From the NCBI RefSeq assembly GCF_009931115.1, contig NZ_CP047491.1, positions 4,060,001-4,124,000 on the forward strand: 64,000 bases of DNA, written 5' to 3'. A program made the position numbers and the translations under genes. The notes under the pieces are model-generated. The model ran no database searches and was not told the origin of the DNA. It was given only the letters and a program-made list of their open reading frames with translations. The first letter of the stretch is position 1; each line of letters starts with the position of its first letter. Below, in pieces: positions 35,926 through 44,311 of the stretch. The DNA comes from Microbulbifer hydrolyticus (GTDB taxonomy: Bacteria > Pseudomonadota > Gammaproteobacteria > Pseudomonadales > Cellvibrionaceae).

Positions 35926-36381
35926 TTAACGGTGTACAAGTTTCCGGACACGATGCTGCAGTTTTTCCGCCGCCTCAGGATCTAGTACACGAGGTTCATC
36001 CTGCAATGCCAGCAGCAGGATTTTCTCCATGAACGCCTCAATCGCCGGCAATGCCTTTTGCTCCAATGCGGGCGCCAGCGATTCTTCTTGCCCGCACACC
36101 TGAATAGCGGCAGCACCCTCGGCAACGATTTCCAAAAGTGCTTCCACAATCAGACTGCGGCGTTGTTGTTCAATATATTTGGCTTTGACCGGTAACATGG
36201 TTTCGCCCGCCGCAAGGTAGGCGCGACTAAAGCTCTCTACGCCCACGGACTCCCGCGCCATGGCAATTAGCTCGCGCACTTTCTCGCTTTGGGTAACAGC
36301 GCCATTGCGATCAATGGACATCAGGTAGGTGTAATCATCCGGTGACAGACGCGCTGAAATGGATTGTGTTTTATTGAGCAT
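35926..36381 (-). CDS. Ribbon-helix-helix-like protein, candidate regulator of the pspA-flotillin operon
   Basis: The ATG at 36381 gives 151 residues, with AGGGAA upstream. Residues 1-45 (TQSISARLSPDDYTYLMSIDRN, TQSEKVRELIAMA) fit an RHH DNA-binding motif: a short basic beta strand then two helices. The remaining 100 residues are helical and acidic and may bind a partner or ligand. It is the first gene of the operon, and a palindrome over its own -10 box suggests autorepression. The RHH call rests on pattern only, so confidence is moderate. Confidence 0.65.
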   Translation of the reverse strand: MLNKTQSISARLSPDDYTYLMSIDRNGAVTQSEKVRELIAMARESVGVESFSRAYLAAGETMLPVKAKYIEQQRRSLIVEALLEIVAEGAAAIQVCGQEESLAPALEQKALPAIEAFMEKILLLALQDEPRVLDPEAAEKLQHRVRKLVHR

Positions 36382-36400
36382 GGCATTCCCTGACTTGCGA

Positions 36401-36418
36401 TGTATACAAAAGTACACA
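36401..36418. promoter_or_regulatory. Inverted repeat over the -10 box, candidate RHH operator
   Basis: TGTATAC and GTACACA are separated by AAAA (one mismatch in seven). The repeat covers the -10 element of the promoter below, where a repressor would block initiation. Confidence 0.6.
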
Positions 36419-36437
36419 CGAAGCAGTTGCTGGTCAA
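36409..36437 (-). promoter_or_regulatory. Sigma-70 promoter of the RHH-pspA-yqiJ-yqiK operon
   Basis: On the minus strand TTGACC (36437-36432) and TACTTT (36414-36409) are 17 bases apart, about 28 bases before the start codon of the RHH gene. Confidence 0.65.
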
Positions 36438-36706
36438 TTACACGTGGTTACAGCGTCTTGAAATGGGCGTTTTTAGCTCAACTTGGCTAAACCTTCGCCC
36501 AGCTGAACATATTCCGGGCTTAACCTGCGTACTAGGAGCACGCCACGCCGTGAAATAGCCAGCGTAGGGATGTGAGGGGTTAGGTATTGTGTCGAAAGAT
36601 ATTTATTTGTGTAGGGAGGGAGCCGCGCTAAAGGGGCGTGACGATCCTGGCCACCATATCGCAAAGAGCTCAGCGGAAGGCAAGGCCCCAATCGACGGCA
36701 AGATAC
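36438..36706. other. Intergenic region between cpsB-like gene and RHH operon promoter
   Basis: Both neighbours read leftwards on the minus strand, so this holds the 5' side of the RHH promoter and nothing else required. I find no convincing open frame, repeat or RNA gene. Confidence 0.4.
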
Positions 36707-37444
36707 TTACCCGCTGGTGAATACGCGATTGCCAACAATCTTCGCCGGATTATCTTTCACCAATGCCCAGGCCGCCTTTTCGCCGACAAGCTTTTCGGCG
36801 GCCATACGCCCCTCCGCGAGGTTCGGTGGGCGCCGCTGAATATGGTGTGTATCTGTAGCCAGCACTGTCGCCAGGCCCCGCTTGAGAATTTGTTCAGCTC
36901 GCACCCGTGCAGGCTCGCCAAATTGCCCTACGAGCGCACCGGCTGTTACCTGAAACAGACAGCCAGCATTTACCAGAGGCGTTATTTCCTCAAAATCTCG
37001 AATAATGTCTTTATTACGCTCCGGGTGCGCTATCAGGGGCCGGATATTCTGCTGGGCAAGCCAGCTTAGCAGCTTGATCAGGCCGGCGGGGATGTGGCTG
37101 TGTGGCATTTCCAGTAATACGAGAAGGTCCCCTTCCCAGTACCCAAGAGCAGGCAATTCATTCGCCGATGCAAGGTATATAAGCTCATCAGAGACCCGCA
37201 CCTCAGCGGCCAACGCAAACTGGATCCCGAGATTCTCGTCAACGGGCAGAGAAATAAGGAAATTGCGAAACGCTTTTACTATTGAGGCTGACGTATTCGG
37301 GTAACGCCCGGGGTGGATATGCGGCGTTGCCACCATATGGGTGATGCCATTTTCCGCCGCAGCACGGACGAGCGCCAGACTTTGCTCTAAAGACTGTGGT
37401 CCGTCATCGATCCCGGGCAGAATATGGCTGTGTAGATCAATCAT
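36707..37444 (-). CDS. CpsB/YwqE-type PHP-fold tyrosine phosphatase
   Basis: The 245-residue protein has the metal-dependent PHP phosphatase pattern: DLHSHILPGIDDG at residues 3-15, ATPHIHPG near 39, IAHPERN near 139 and TDTHHIQRR near 197. CpsB enzymes remove phosphates from the C-terminal tyrosine cluster of Wzc/CpsD autokinases and so set polymer length and output. The kinase gene lies 63 bases upstream in the same direction, which supports the assignment. Confidence 0.93.
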   Translation of the reverse strand: MIDLHSHILPGIDDGPQSLEQSLALVRAAAENGITHMVATPHIHPGRYPNTSASIVKAFRNFLISLPVDENLGIQFALAAEVRVSDELIYLASANELPALGYWEGDLLVLLEMPHSHIPAGLIKLLSWLAQQNIRPLIAHPERNKDIIRDFEEITPLVNAGCLFQVTAGALVGQFGEPARVRAEQILKRGLATVLATDTHHIQRRPPNLAEGRMAAEKLVGEKAAWALVKDNPAKIVGNRVFTSG

Positions 37445-37507
37445 GGGCGCATGTTACCGCATTAACGGCGCGCCTACCCGGGGGAATTACGCTGCTTTCA
37501 TAGAGGT

Positions 37508-39691
37508 TTACTGGATGTACTCTGGATAGTACCCATAGTATTCCTCGGAGCCAGATCCACGACGCTTCAAAGACATGCCGTTTAAAATCACGCCTTCGGG
37601 CTTGATGCCCAGGTTCATCAGGCGGGAAACGCCCGCCCGGATAACGCCGATTTTCGTCTCTTCTGCTCGTACCACATACAGGAGCGAGCAAGCCAGCTTC
37701 GAAATTACGAGAACATCACTGACCGCCTGCACTGGCGGCGTGTCGATGATGATCCGATCGTACTTTCCTCGCAGCTCCTTCAATATATTTTGAAATTCTA
37801 CGGATCCCAGCAGGCGCTGTGGATCTTCCGGGCGTATCCCTGCCGGTATCAGGTCAATTCCACTTTTTTTGTCAGGAACAATGCATTCATCAATGGAAAA
37901 GCGACCCGAAAGGAGGTCGGCAAGCCCCGGCCTACTCGCGGCTATTTCAAATCTACGTCCCAGAGACGGACGACGCATGTCAGCGTCGATCAACAATACC
38001 TTTTCCAGCTGCCCCAACGCGAAAGACAAATTTATGGATATGGTTGTCTTTCCCTCTGCCGGTGCTGAAGATGTAATGCAGATCACTTCCGCTTTATTAT
38101 CAAGTCTCGATAAGACAACGCCTGTCCTGAGCGACCTAATCGCCTCAGCGAATTGAAGTTGTGAGCCATCAAAGTAGCTATACAGAGGCAGCGGCTCATC
38201 GCCTTCCGAGCGAACTTCTGGCACCATACCCATAAGTGGCAAGCCGAGTTTCCGGCTCACATCCTGAGGATCACGTATTCCACTCTTAAGAAGATCCAGT
38301 AAAACAATAATACCTACGCAAAGACCAGCACTAGCGACAAACGCAAACAAGACTAGCAAGCGCTTTTTAGACGCCAGTGGTCGCCGTGGCGTAATCGCGG
38401 GGTCCGCCAAACGAGCTGCTGCAGACTCAAATCCAGCTACCTCTCGGGTTTCCTTGAAGCGTGTCAGGAACGTGTTGTAAAGCTGACTATTAACCTCAAC
38501 TTCTCGCTTCAGCTCATCGTAACGGATTTCTTTTTGTGCGACGGTCTGCAAGTCAGATTTTGCACCGCTAAGCTCGGCCTCAAGATCACGCACTTTATCC
38601 CGGGCCTGGCGATAATCGATTTCAATACTGGCGACAAGCTTTCTGATTTCACTGCGCAACTGTGCTCTCGCACTTTCAAGCTCGTCTTGGGCTGCCTGCA
38701 TCGTTGGGTGCTTGGGTCCATATCTGCGCGCCAGCTCTGTGACACCAAGCTGGGCACTGGTTACTGCCTGGCGTACCGTCTGAATTAATGGGTGATTGAG
38801 CACTTCAGGCTGACTAAGTAGCGATTCTTCACTTACATCCTTACGTCGAACCTGGTTATACAACACCTGTACATCCTTGAATTCACGCCTCGCTTCAAGG
38901 AGCTGATTCATGGTCTCATTCAATTCTTGCGAAGCAAGCCCACGCACCCCCTGTAGATCCACCAGGTCTTCTTGCTGCTGGAACTGATTCAGAGCATGCT
39001 CAGAAGCTTCGAGCTTGTCACGCAGACCCTCAAGCCTCTCGCTGAGCCAGCTCGTGGCTTTTTCGGTTACATCAGTTCGGACACTCTGCTGTTCCGCAAT
39101 ATAGGCGTTCGCAACTGCGTTCGGTATGCCCGCTGCCAGTTGAGGAGAATAGCTCTCATAGGACAGCTTAATTAGCTGCGTATTACGAATCGGTGATACC
39201 TTAATATTATTAACAATAATATTGACGATACGTTCGCGCTTTCTTCGCAACTCGGTGACCGGATCTTTTTGAGGCTTCTCATCCTCAAGGCCGATCCAGC
39301 GTTTAAGCTTTGTTGTGAACGTTGGCGTAGGTGGACGGTTGAACTCAGGATGGTTTTCGAGATTGAGTGCGTCAACAACGCGCTCCGCGATACCACGGGA
39401 CTGCAACATCTCGACTTGCGTCATCAGGAACTCTCGACGCTGGCCTCCCGCCTCATACACATCACGAATTGACACGAGATTAGCCTGGTTTCCTGCGAGC
39501 AATAATGTCGCTGTCGCTTGATATCTATCTGGAATATTTTGAACTGAAAAATAGGTCGCAGTAGTAGCGAGTAGCGCAAAGGCCGCTATGTACCACTTTT
39601 TTTCATAAACGGCAAAAAAAAGGGCGATAAGGTCAATATTACCCAGTGGCGAAGACTCCGCCTCGTCTGCGATATTTGTAGTTTGCTCCAT
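37508..39691 (-). CDS. wzc: Wzc-type polysaccharide co-polymerase and tyrosine autokinase
   Basis: The 727-residue protein has two membrane helices (about 32-50 and 425-445) around a periplasmic Wzz/GNVR region with coiled coils. The cytoplasmic BY-kinase domain has Walker A SSAPAEGKTT near residue 540, Walker A' KVLLIDADMRRPS, and Walker B DRIIIDTPPV. The tail EEYYGYYPEYIQ is the tyrosine cluster that is trans-phosphorylated. Wzc proteins couple Wzy polymerisation to export through the OPX protein. It follows the export gene by eight bases and is paired with the CpsB-type phosphatase. Confidence 0.95.
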   Translation of the reverse strand: MEQTTNIADEAESSPLGNIDLIALFFAVYEKKWYIAAFALLATTATYFSVQNIPDRYQATATLLLAGNQANLVSIRDVYEAGGQRREFLMTQVEMLQSRGIAERVVDALNLENHPEFNRPPTPTFTTKLKRWIGLEDEKPQKDPVTELRRKRERIVNIIVNNIKVSPIRNTQLIKLSYESYSPQLAAGIPNAVANAYIAEQQSVRTDVTEKATSWLSERLEGLRDKLEASEHALNQFQQQEDLVDLQGVRGLASQELNETMNQLLEARREFKDVQVLYNQVRRKDVSEESLLSQPEVLNHPLIQTVRQAVTSAQLGVTELARRYGPKHPTMQAAQDELESARAQLRSEIRKLVASIEIDYRQARDKVRDLEAELSGAKSDLQTVAQKEIRYDELKREVEVNSQLYNTFLTRFKETREVAGFESAAARLADPAITPRRPLASKKRLLVLFAFVASAGLCVGIIVLLDLLKSGIRDPQDVSRKLGLPLMGMVPEVRSEGDEPLPLYSYFDGSQLQFAEAIRSLRTGVVLSRLDNKAEVICITSSAPAEGKTTISINLSFALGQLEKVLLIDADMRRPSLGRRFEIAASRPGLADLLSGRFSIDECIVPDKKSGIDLIPAGIRPEDPQRLLGSVEFQNILKELRGKYDRIIIDTPPVQAVSDVLVISKLACSLLYVVRAEETKIGVIRAGVSRLMNLGIKPEGVILNGMSLKRRGSGSEEYYGYYPEYIQ

Positions 39692-39699
39692 ACGAGTAT

Positions 39700-40242
39700 T
39701 CAGAAAAATCCCTGCTCAATAGTTACCACGTCTCCGGGCTTAAGTTTGGTCGACATGTTGACCCGCTCTCTTTCCTCATCGGTCTTTCCCTCTCGGGTAA
39801 GGAATATTCGGCTTTCAGAACCTCGCTCAGTTAGCCCTTGGGCAAGCGCAGCCGCCTTACCGACTGTGAGGCCCGGCTGATAGCTATATCCACCGGGAAC
39901 TTGCACTTCACCAAAAATAAACACCTGACGATATTGCGCTATCGACACCGTAACGCTTGGGTTAATCAGATAGTCGCCCTCAAGCCCCTTCACAATTAAA
40001 CTCTCTAGTTCCGAGGGCGTAAGTCCGGTTACCTTGAGCTCGCCCAGGAAGGGATAGTTAATACTGCCTGATTCATCCAACATTGCATCTACGTTCAGGT
40101 CGCTCTCGCCATACACCCGGATAGAAATCCTGTCACCGGCATTCATGCGATACTCAGGCGTATCTGCTGCGACAGGATATGCACATATGTAACCTACAAG
40201 CGTGAAAGCAGCCGCTAGTAAGTAACTTTTCAGTTGATGCAT
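39700..40242 (-). CDS. Short polysaccharide export protein (OPX/Wza family)
   Basis: AGGGAG lies only two bases from an ATG at 40248 but eight from that at 40242, which is chosen (180 residues). A signal peptide (LLAAAFTLVGYICAYPVAA) is followed by the Poly_export domain (about 28-110: YRMNAGDRISIRVYGESDL, INPSVTVSIAQY) and one SLBB domain (about 112-178: VFIFGEVQVPGGYSY). It is much shorter than Wza (about 380 residues) and lacks the C-terminal amphipathic helix that forms Wza's outer-membrane pore. The signal sequence has no clear lipobox. A separate beta-barrel is encoded next upstream and probably supplies the pore. Confidence 0.9.
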   Translation of the reverse strand: MHQLKSYLLAAAFTLVGYICAYPVAADTPEYRMNAGDRISIRVYGESDLNVDAMLDESGSINYPFLGELKVTGLTPSELESLIVKGLEGDYLINPSVTVSIAQYRQVFIFGEVQVPGGYSYQPGLTVGKAAALAQGLTERGSESRIFLTREGKTDEERERVNMSTKLKPGDVVTIEQGFF

Positions 40243-40272
40243 AACCATACTCCCTGATTGAATTGGACCGCC

Positions 40273-41484
40273 CTAAAGCGGAGCTTCAATCCCCAAAATA
40301 TAACGATTAGTTTCGATATCAATATCAGACAAGGTGGTACGATTTTCTACGTTAACCGCGCCAATACTTAGACCGAGCCACTCCATAGGCTGGTACCGAA
40401 GTGTAAAATTCGATCGCACCACGTCGTCGGATCGGTTTGTGCCAACAAATTCGCCACTCGTCTGGCTATAGGCCAATGAGCTGCTTAAACGTCCAGTCCA
40501 TTGGTGCGTCCAAGAAACCACATTACTCTTAACATCCACGAAATCAGCTACGCCCACCGACTCTTGGATATTTTTACCCGTTGTAAATGAAAGGGTGCTG
40601 TAGCTTCTGGGGCTCCAGGTCACTAGTATGTCCCAGCGTGGCCCCGTGAAATTTTCCCGAACTCCAGGAGCAAACTCTCTGTCAAGCCGGCCAGCTCGGA
40701 CCAGTAATTGTGTTTTCGGTAATCGATATTCCGCGGTTGCCATCAGAACTGTTTCGTCACTGTCTCGTGCGGGCACACCCGCAATATCACCATAGTCAAG
40801 CTTCGTGTCGCTAACCTGAACACCGGCAGTGAAGCGACTACTGACTGAATAGCTCGCGCTTATCGTTGAATAATCGGCAGAAAAATCCCGGGTGGAATCA
40901 TCAAATTCGTTTTTCTGCTTTCCTTGGCGAAGTATCCCCTGGAATTTCCCACCCTGCCTTCCAAATACCAAGCTGACTTCCGCACTTGGCCGGCGTGTTC
41001 TTTCGGCCTCAAGCAACACCGGATCCAATCCACCGTCCTGACTTCCCAAGATCGACTGGGCAACATCTGAATAGCTGGCCGATGTGTGGACCTGAAGTAA
41101 CGAAGCCGCACGCCACTGCCATTCAACATTTCCCGCATAGTCATTGAAATTTTGCCGCGTCCCGTTCCTATAGTTGCCACGAGTGATGGTCAAGCCCCCG
41201 AAGAAGCTAGTGGCGTCACCCTCTCTTTCAAGACTCATCGATGGCGAAACCCTGGTGAGCCAGTCATCCTGAGGACTCTCACGACTCAGGAATACATTGT
41301 CATCATACTGCAGCTCTACATTAACCGTGCTGGTCAGCTCCGCGTTTGCCGGAAGATCAATTGTCACGGCATGTGCGACTTGCCCTATAGTGACCAAGCT
41401 ACTCACTAAAGTAGCCCGAGCCCAAAGCGGGCTCTTTCTTTTATCGCGAATTTCGCACATTGCGACACCGACTGCTGAATTCAT
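40273..41484 (-). CDS. Outer-membrane beta-barrel protein of the exopolysaccharide locus
   Basis: The 403-residue protein has a signal-like segment (ARATLVSSLVTIGQVAHA) and a mature part of repeated amphipathic strands with aromatic girdles, such as VNVELQYDDNVFLSRES at the start and NRYILGIEAPL at the end. It matches the BBP2_2/EpsL-like barrels found in exopolysaccharide loci. A start at the internal ATG (41460) is also possible. Because the neighbouring OPX protein has no pore helix, this barrel is likely its outer-membrane partner, as in the Myxococcus Wzp-type systems. That is inference. Confidence 0.82.
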   Translation of the reverse strand: MNSAVGVAMCEIRDKRKSPLWARATLVSSLVTIGQVAHAVTIDLPANAELTSTVNVELQYDDNVFLSRESPQDDWLTRVSPSMSLEREGDATSFFGGLTITRGNYRNGTRQNFNDYAGNVEWQWRAASLLQVHTSASYSDVAQSILGSQDGGLDPVLLEAERTRRPSAEVSLVFGRQGGKFQGILRQGKQKNEFDDSTRDFSADYSTISASYSVSSRFTAGVQVSDTKLDYGDIAGVPARDSDETVLMATAEYRLPKTQLLVRAGRLDREFAPGVRENFTGPRWDILVTWSPRSYSTLSFTTGKNIQESVGVADFVDVKSNVVSWTHQWTGRLSSSLAYSQTSGEFVGTNRSDDVVRSNFTLRYQPMEWLGLSIGAVNVENRTTLSDIDIETNRYILGIEAPL

Positions 41485-41534
41485 ATCTATCTACCGCGCT
41501 CATTAAGACTGGTCATTGAGGCTAGAATTGACGG

Positions 41535-42947
41535 CTAATAAGCGTTCTTATGATAAAAGCCTCGATAGATGGTTAGAAAGATGATTCTAAGATCGAGCAG
41601 GATCGACCAACGACGAATGTATTCCAAGTCGTACTCAACACGCCGGCTCATCTTGTCCAGCGTATCCGTCTCGCCTCTAAAGCCCTTTATTTGAGCGAGG
41701 CCGGTAATGCCGGGTTTTACTTTATGACGAAGCATGTAGCCATTGACACGACTGCGATATTCCTCATTGTGAGCAACAGCATGCGGCCTTGGCCCGACAA
41801 TCGACATTGTTCCCTGAAGTACATTGAAAAACTGTGGCAATTCATCCAATGACGTACGACGCAACACCCTACCCACCGAAGTGATTCTTTGATCGCCTTC
41901 CTTGGCTTGCTCAACTTTATCGCCATCATCCATGGCAGTCATACTGCGGAACTTCCAAACATAGATAGTTTGCCCATCAAGCCCGTAGCGCCGCTGTTTA
42001 AAGATAACTGGTCCCGGCGAAGAGAATTTCACTGCCGCTGCCACAAGTAGCAGGACAGGCGATATTAAAGCCAGAATGATTGTTGCCAGGACCAAGTCCT
42101 CGAGGCGTTTCAGCCAGCCATCAAAACCCTGGATTGGCGTATCGAATACACTAAGAAGACTGCTACTTCCAACCTGATGCCAGCGCGCATGCAGCATTTT
42201 TGCCACAAAGAAATTCGGAAGAATGTGTACTGTCGCTGTAGTATCAGAGAACTTATCCAAAGTTTCGCTAATGACATCTTCAGCGCGCATTGGCAATGCG
42301 ATAAAGACCACATCAAGTTTGCCTGAGCGGCCTTTTTCAACGGCGTCATCGACCGAACCAAGGATCGGAAACCTGGACGTATCACCGATACAAGAGATAC
42401 GGTCCTTAAATTCAGGGACTTCGTAGAACCCATCTACGTGAATACCCAACTGAGGGTTTGCTGCGAGGTCCTTGGCGAGCTTATAACCGGAGTCTGTGCA
42501 GCCGATAATGACCGCTCGTCGCGTATTGCGACCATGCAGGCGAATGGAGAAAAGGAACTGGCGAAGACAAAAGCGCCAAAATGCCAGGCCAAAAAAGGTA
42601 AATACCAACCAGGCGGCCGCAGCTGGTCGCATATAGTCTGCCGCAAACGCATTGAACGAAAAGGCAAGTAATATAAGAAAAATACATACGGCGACCCAGG
42701 CCACCGCCACAGTGCCAAGAATTCGCTTGAAGGTCTCACCGCGCCACGACCGATAAAGCTCAACAGATTCAGCAATAAATGCAAAACTGATTGCGGCCAG
42801 CAGGCCGGCAATAATCCAGTCTTTTCCCGGTGTTACTTCAAAGTGTGCGAGACTGGCGTAAAGAACGCCCTGAATAAGTAAAACGTCGAACAACCGATAA
42901 AGTGCGGTTATTCCGCCCCGACGACTGCGGATCCATCCTTGTTCCAC
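41535..42947 (-). CDS. Undecaprenyl-phosphate sugar phosphotransferase (WcaJ-like)
   Basis: GGAGGGG immediately upstream favours the GTG at 42947 (470 residues) over an ATG at 43055. Four N-terminal helices, a CoA-binding-like middle domain (RRAVIIGCTDSGYKLAKDL) and a fifth hydrophobic hairpin precede the catalytic domain: SPGPVIFKQRRYGLDG, KFRSM, RRTSLDELPQFFNVLQG and GPRPHAVAHNEEY. These are the polyisoprenyl-phosphate hexose-1-phosphate transferase motifs. The enzyme loads the first sugar phosphate, usually glucose, on undecaprenyl phosphate to start each repeat unit. It opens the export operon. Confidence 0.94.
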   Translation of the reverse strand: MEQGWIRSRRGGITALYRLFDVLLIQGVLYASLAHFEVTPGKDWIIAGLLAAISFAFIAESVELYRSWRGETFKRILGTVAVAWVAVCIFLILLAFSFNAFAADYMRPAAAAWLVFTFFGLAFWRFCLRQFLFSIRLHGRNTRRAVIIGCTDSGYKLAKDLAANPQLGIHVDGFYEVPEFKDRISCIGDTSRFPILGSVDDAVEKGRSGKLDVVFIALPMRAEDVISETLDKFSDTTATVHILPNFFVAKMLHARWHQVGSSSLLSVFDTPIQGFDGWLKRLEDLVLATIILALISPVLLLVAAAVKFSSPGPVIFKQRRYGLDGQTIYVWKFRSMTAMDDGDKVEQAKEGDQRITSVGRVLRRTSLDELPQFFNVLQGTMSIVGPRPHAVAHNEEYRSRVNGYMLRHKVKPGITGLAQIKGFRGETDTLDKMSRRVEYDLEYIRRWSILLDLRIIFLTIYRGFYHKNAY

Positions 42948-43525
42948 AATTACCCCTCCATTAGGTAATGGCTTAACTAGCCCGAAACTATTCCCTGTAG
43001 TACTCCACAACGGTAATGACACCGATGCCGCTGGGCCGAAGCTCAAAAACTTCACCGAACTCTTGTTACACCCCTACAACCACGACGTCGGCTATGACAA
43101 TGCATATACCGGGCCGATTTTCCTTAAAATCGAGGGAACTTCTGCAACAGGAATGAACGCACGGCTAGCTCATACCAGCGGCAATGATTATCCGCCCAAA
43201 ATGTGATGTAACTCAACTATTTATGGCGCGGACCTCTACCAGAGCACTAAAAGAGTGAATTATGGCGGAAATTTCAACCTGCACGCCGTGTGAATTTTCC
43301 GCAGAGGGATAAGCATGCCAATCTCATGCCAAAGCTTCTTCATAGCACGAAATCTTTATGTGCACTGCGCACAGTTTTCTAAATCGGCGGCCTTAATGTA
43401 TTTTTTTTGTGCGCCAGTTCGCGGTATTTTCCTGTTGACATTATTTTCAGCGCTGCCATATTAGTGCCTGTTCGCCGCAGTCTTTGCGGCAAGGGAACCA
43501 ATTTTTCTATTTCGGGGGACATGGA
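42948..43525. other. Divergent intergenic region between export operon and acylation cluster
   Basis: About 580 bases lie between the WcaJ-like start and the VOC gene start and must hold both promoters. A good sigma-70 promoter for the rightward genes is at 43435-43463. I see no clear leftward promoter, no ops/JUMPstart element and no supported gene. The region is AT-rich around 43260-43440. Confidence 0.5.
43435..43463 (+). promoter_or_regulatory. Sigma-70 promoter of the VOC-NRPS-like-MBOAT-SGNH cluster
   Basis: TTGACA at 43435-43440 and ATATTA at 43458-43463 are 17 bases apart. The VOC start codon is about 60 bases downstream, with GGGGG as its ribosome site. Confidence 0.68.
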
Positions 43526-44188
43526 ATGTCTAAAGTCAGCAGAGTTGACCATATTGCCTATGCGGTTGCGGAAGGAATGATCGAAAAGTGGGCTTGGTAC
43601 CATATTGAAGTTGAGGGTGGCAAACTCACCAAACGCGTCGACGACGTACGCCCGGATGACCCGGATAGCAGTATGAAGCTCTGGTGCATCGACTTCGAGT
43701 CCTTTGGAGTTGTGCTGGTTGAAGGCATAGATCGCAACAAGAAAAGCCAGGTCACCGCTTTCTCCGATCGTCACGGTGACCACAGTGTTCAGCACATCGC
43801 TTTTGACACAGAAAACCTTGAGCAGTTCGTATCCCACGCAATCTCAAATGGCGTTAACTTACGCGGCAAGCAACTCGTAAGTAATGACGGTTTTGGTGAT
43901 CTCAAGCAGCTGTTCGGCAAGGGATACGCAAAACAGAACGCTGCGGAAATGTCATTTCCCGAATATGTCGAGCGCCCAAAGCAAGGCGCCAGCATGAGCA
44001 CCAGTGTCCCGCAGAACACCGGCAAGAATTTTTATCAGCGTATCGAACATGCGCGCAATACCGGTGATACATCAACGCTTCTCGATTTCTCACGGATGCC
44101 CACTGATTGGGAACCGGAGGTGGCGTCAGAAAATGCGGCCAACCGCGCACCCCACCCTAGCAACCAAGGTGAAACCATTCCGGCGTAG
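43526..44188 (+). CDS. VOC-fold enzyme resembling the catalytic half of 4-hydroxyphenylpyruvate dioxygenase
   Basis: The ATG at 43526 follows a GGGGG ribosome site (220 residues). His9 in RVDHIAYAV, His90 in VQHIAFDTENL and Glu146 in MSFPEYVERP align by eye with the iron triad of the HPPD encoded at 31444-32541 ([26 protein letters not shown]), as if only the C-terminal half of HPPD were kept. Glu67 in VVLVEGI could be a fourth ligand, which would instead suggest a glyoxalase-like site. The last 70 residues are polar and probably flexible. It is the first gene of the rightward unit with the A-T-TE, MBOAT and SGNH genes, and may supply or alter the acid that is activated. Reaction unproven. 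Confidence 0.75.
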   Translation: MSKVSRVDHIAYAVAEGMIEKWAWYHIEVEGGKLTKRVDDVRPDDPDSSMKLWCIDFESFGVVLVEGIDRNKKSQVTAFSDRHGDHSVQHIAFDTENLEQFVSHAISNGVNLRGKQLVSNDGFGDLKQLFGKGYAKQNAAEMSFPEYVERPKQGASMSTSVPQNTGKNFYQRIEHARNTGDTSTLLDFSRMPTDWEPEVASENAANRAPHPSNQGETIPA

Positions 44189-44311
44189 CCGTTTTGTTTC
44201 TTCACGATGCCAAGCAACAAAAATCTCTCGGTTTCCGCATGACGCCAAATGGCGCGCTGCGGGCTTGGTCACGGCGAATTTCGCTTGAATCCAACCTAGC
44301 GTGTTTCAGTA

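Noticed and set aside
41488..41500. GCGGTAG on the minus strand, resembling the ops/JUMPstart element of RfaH-controlled operons
   Set aside because: Only seven bases match and it lies between two genes inside the operon rather than in its leader, where ops elements act.
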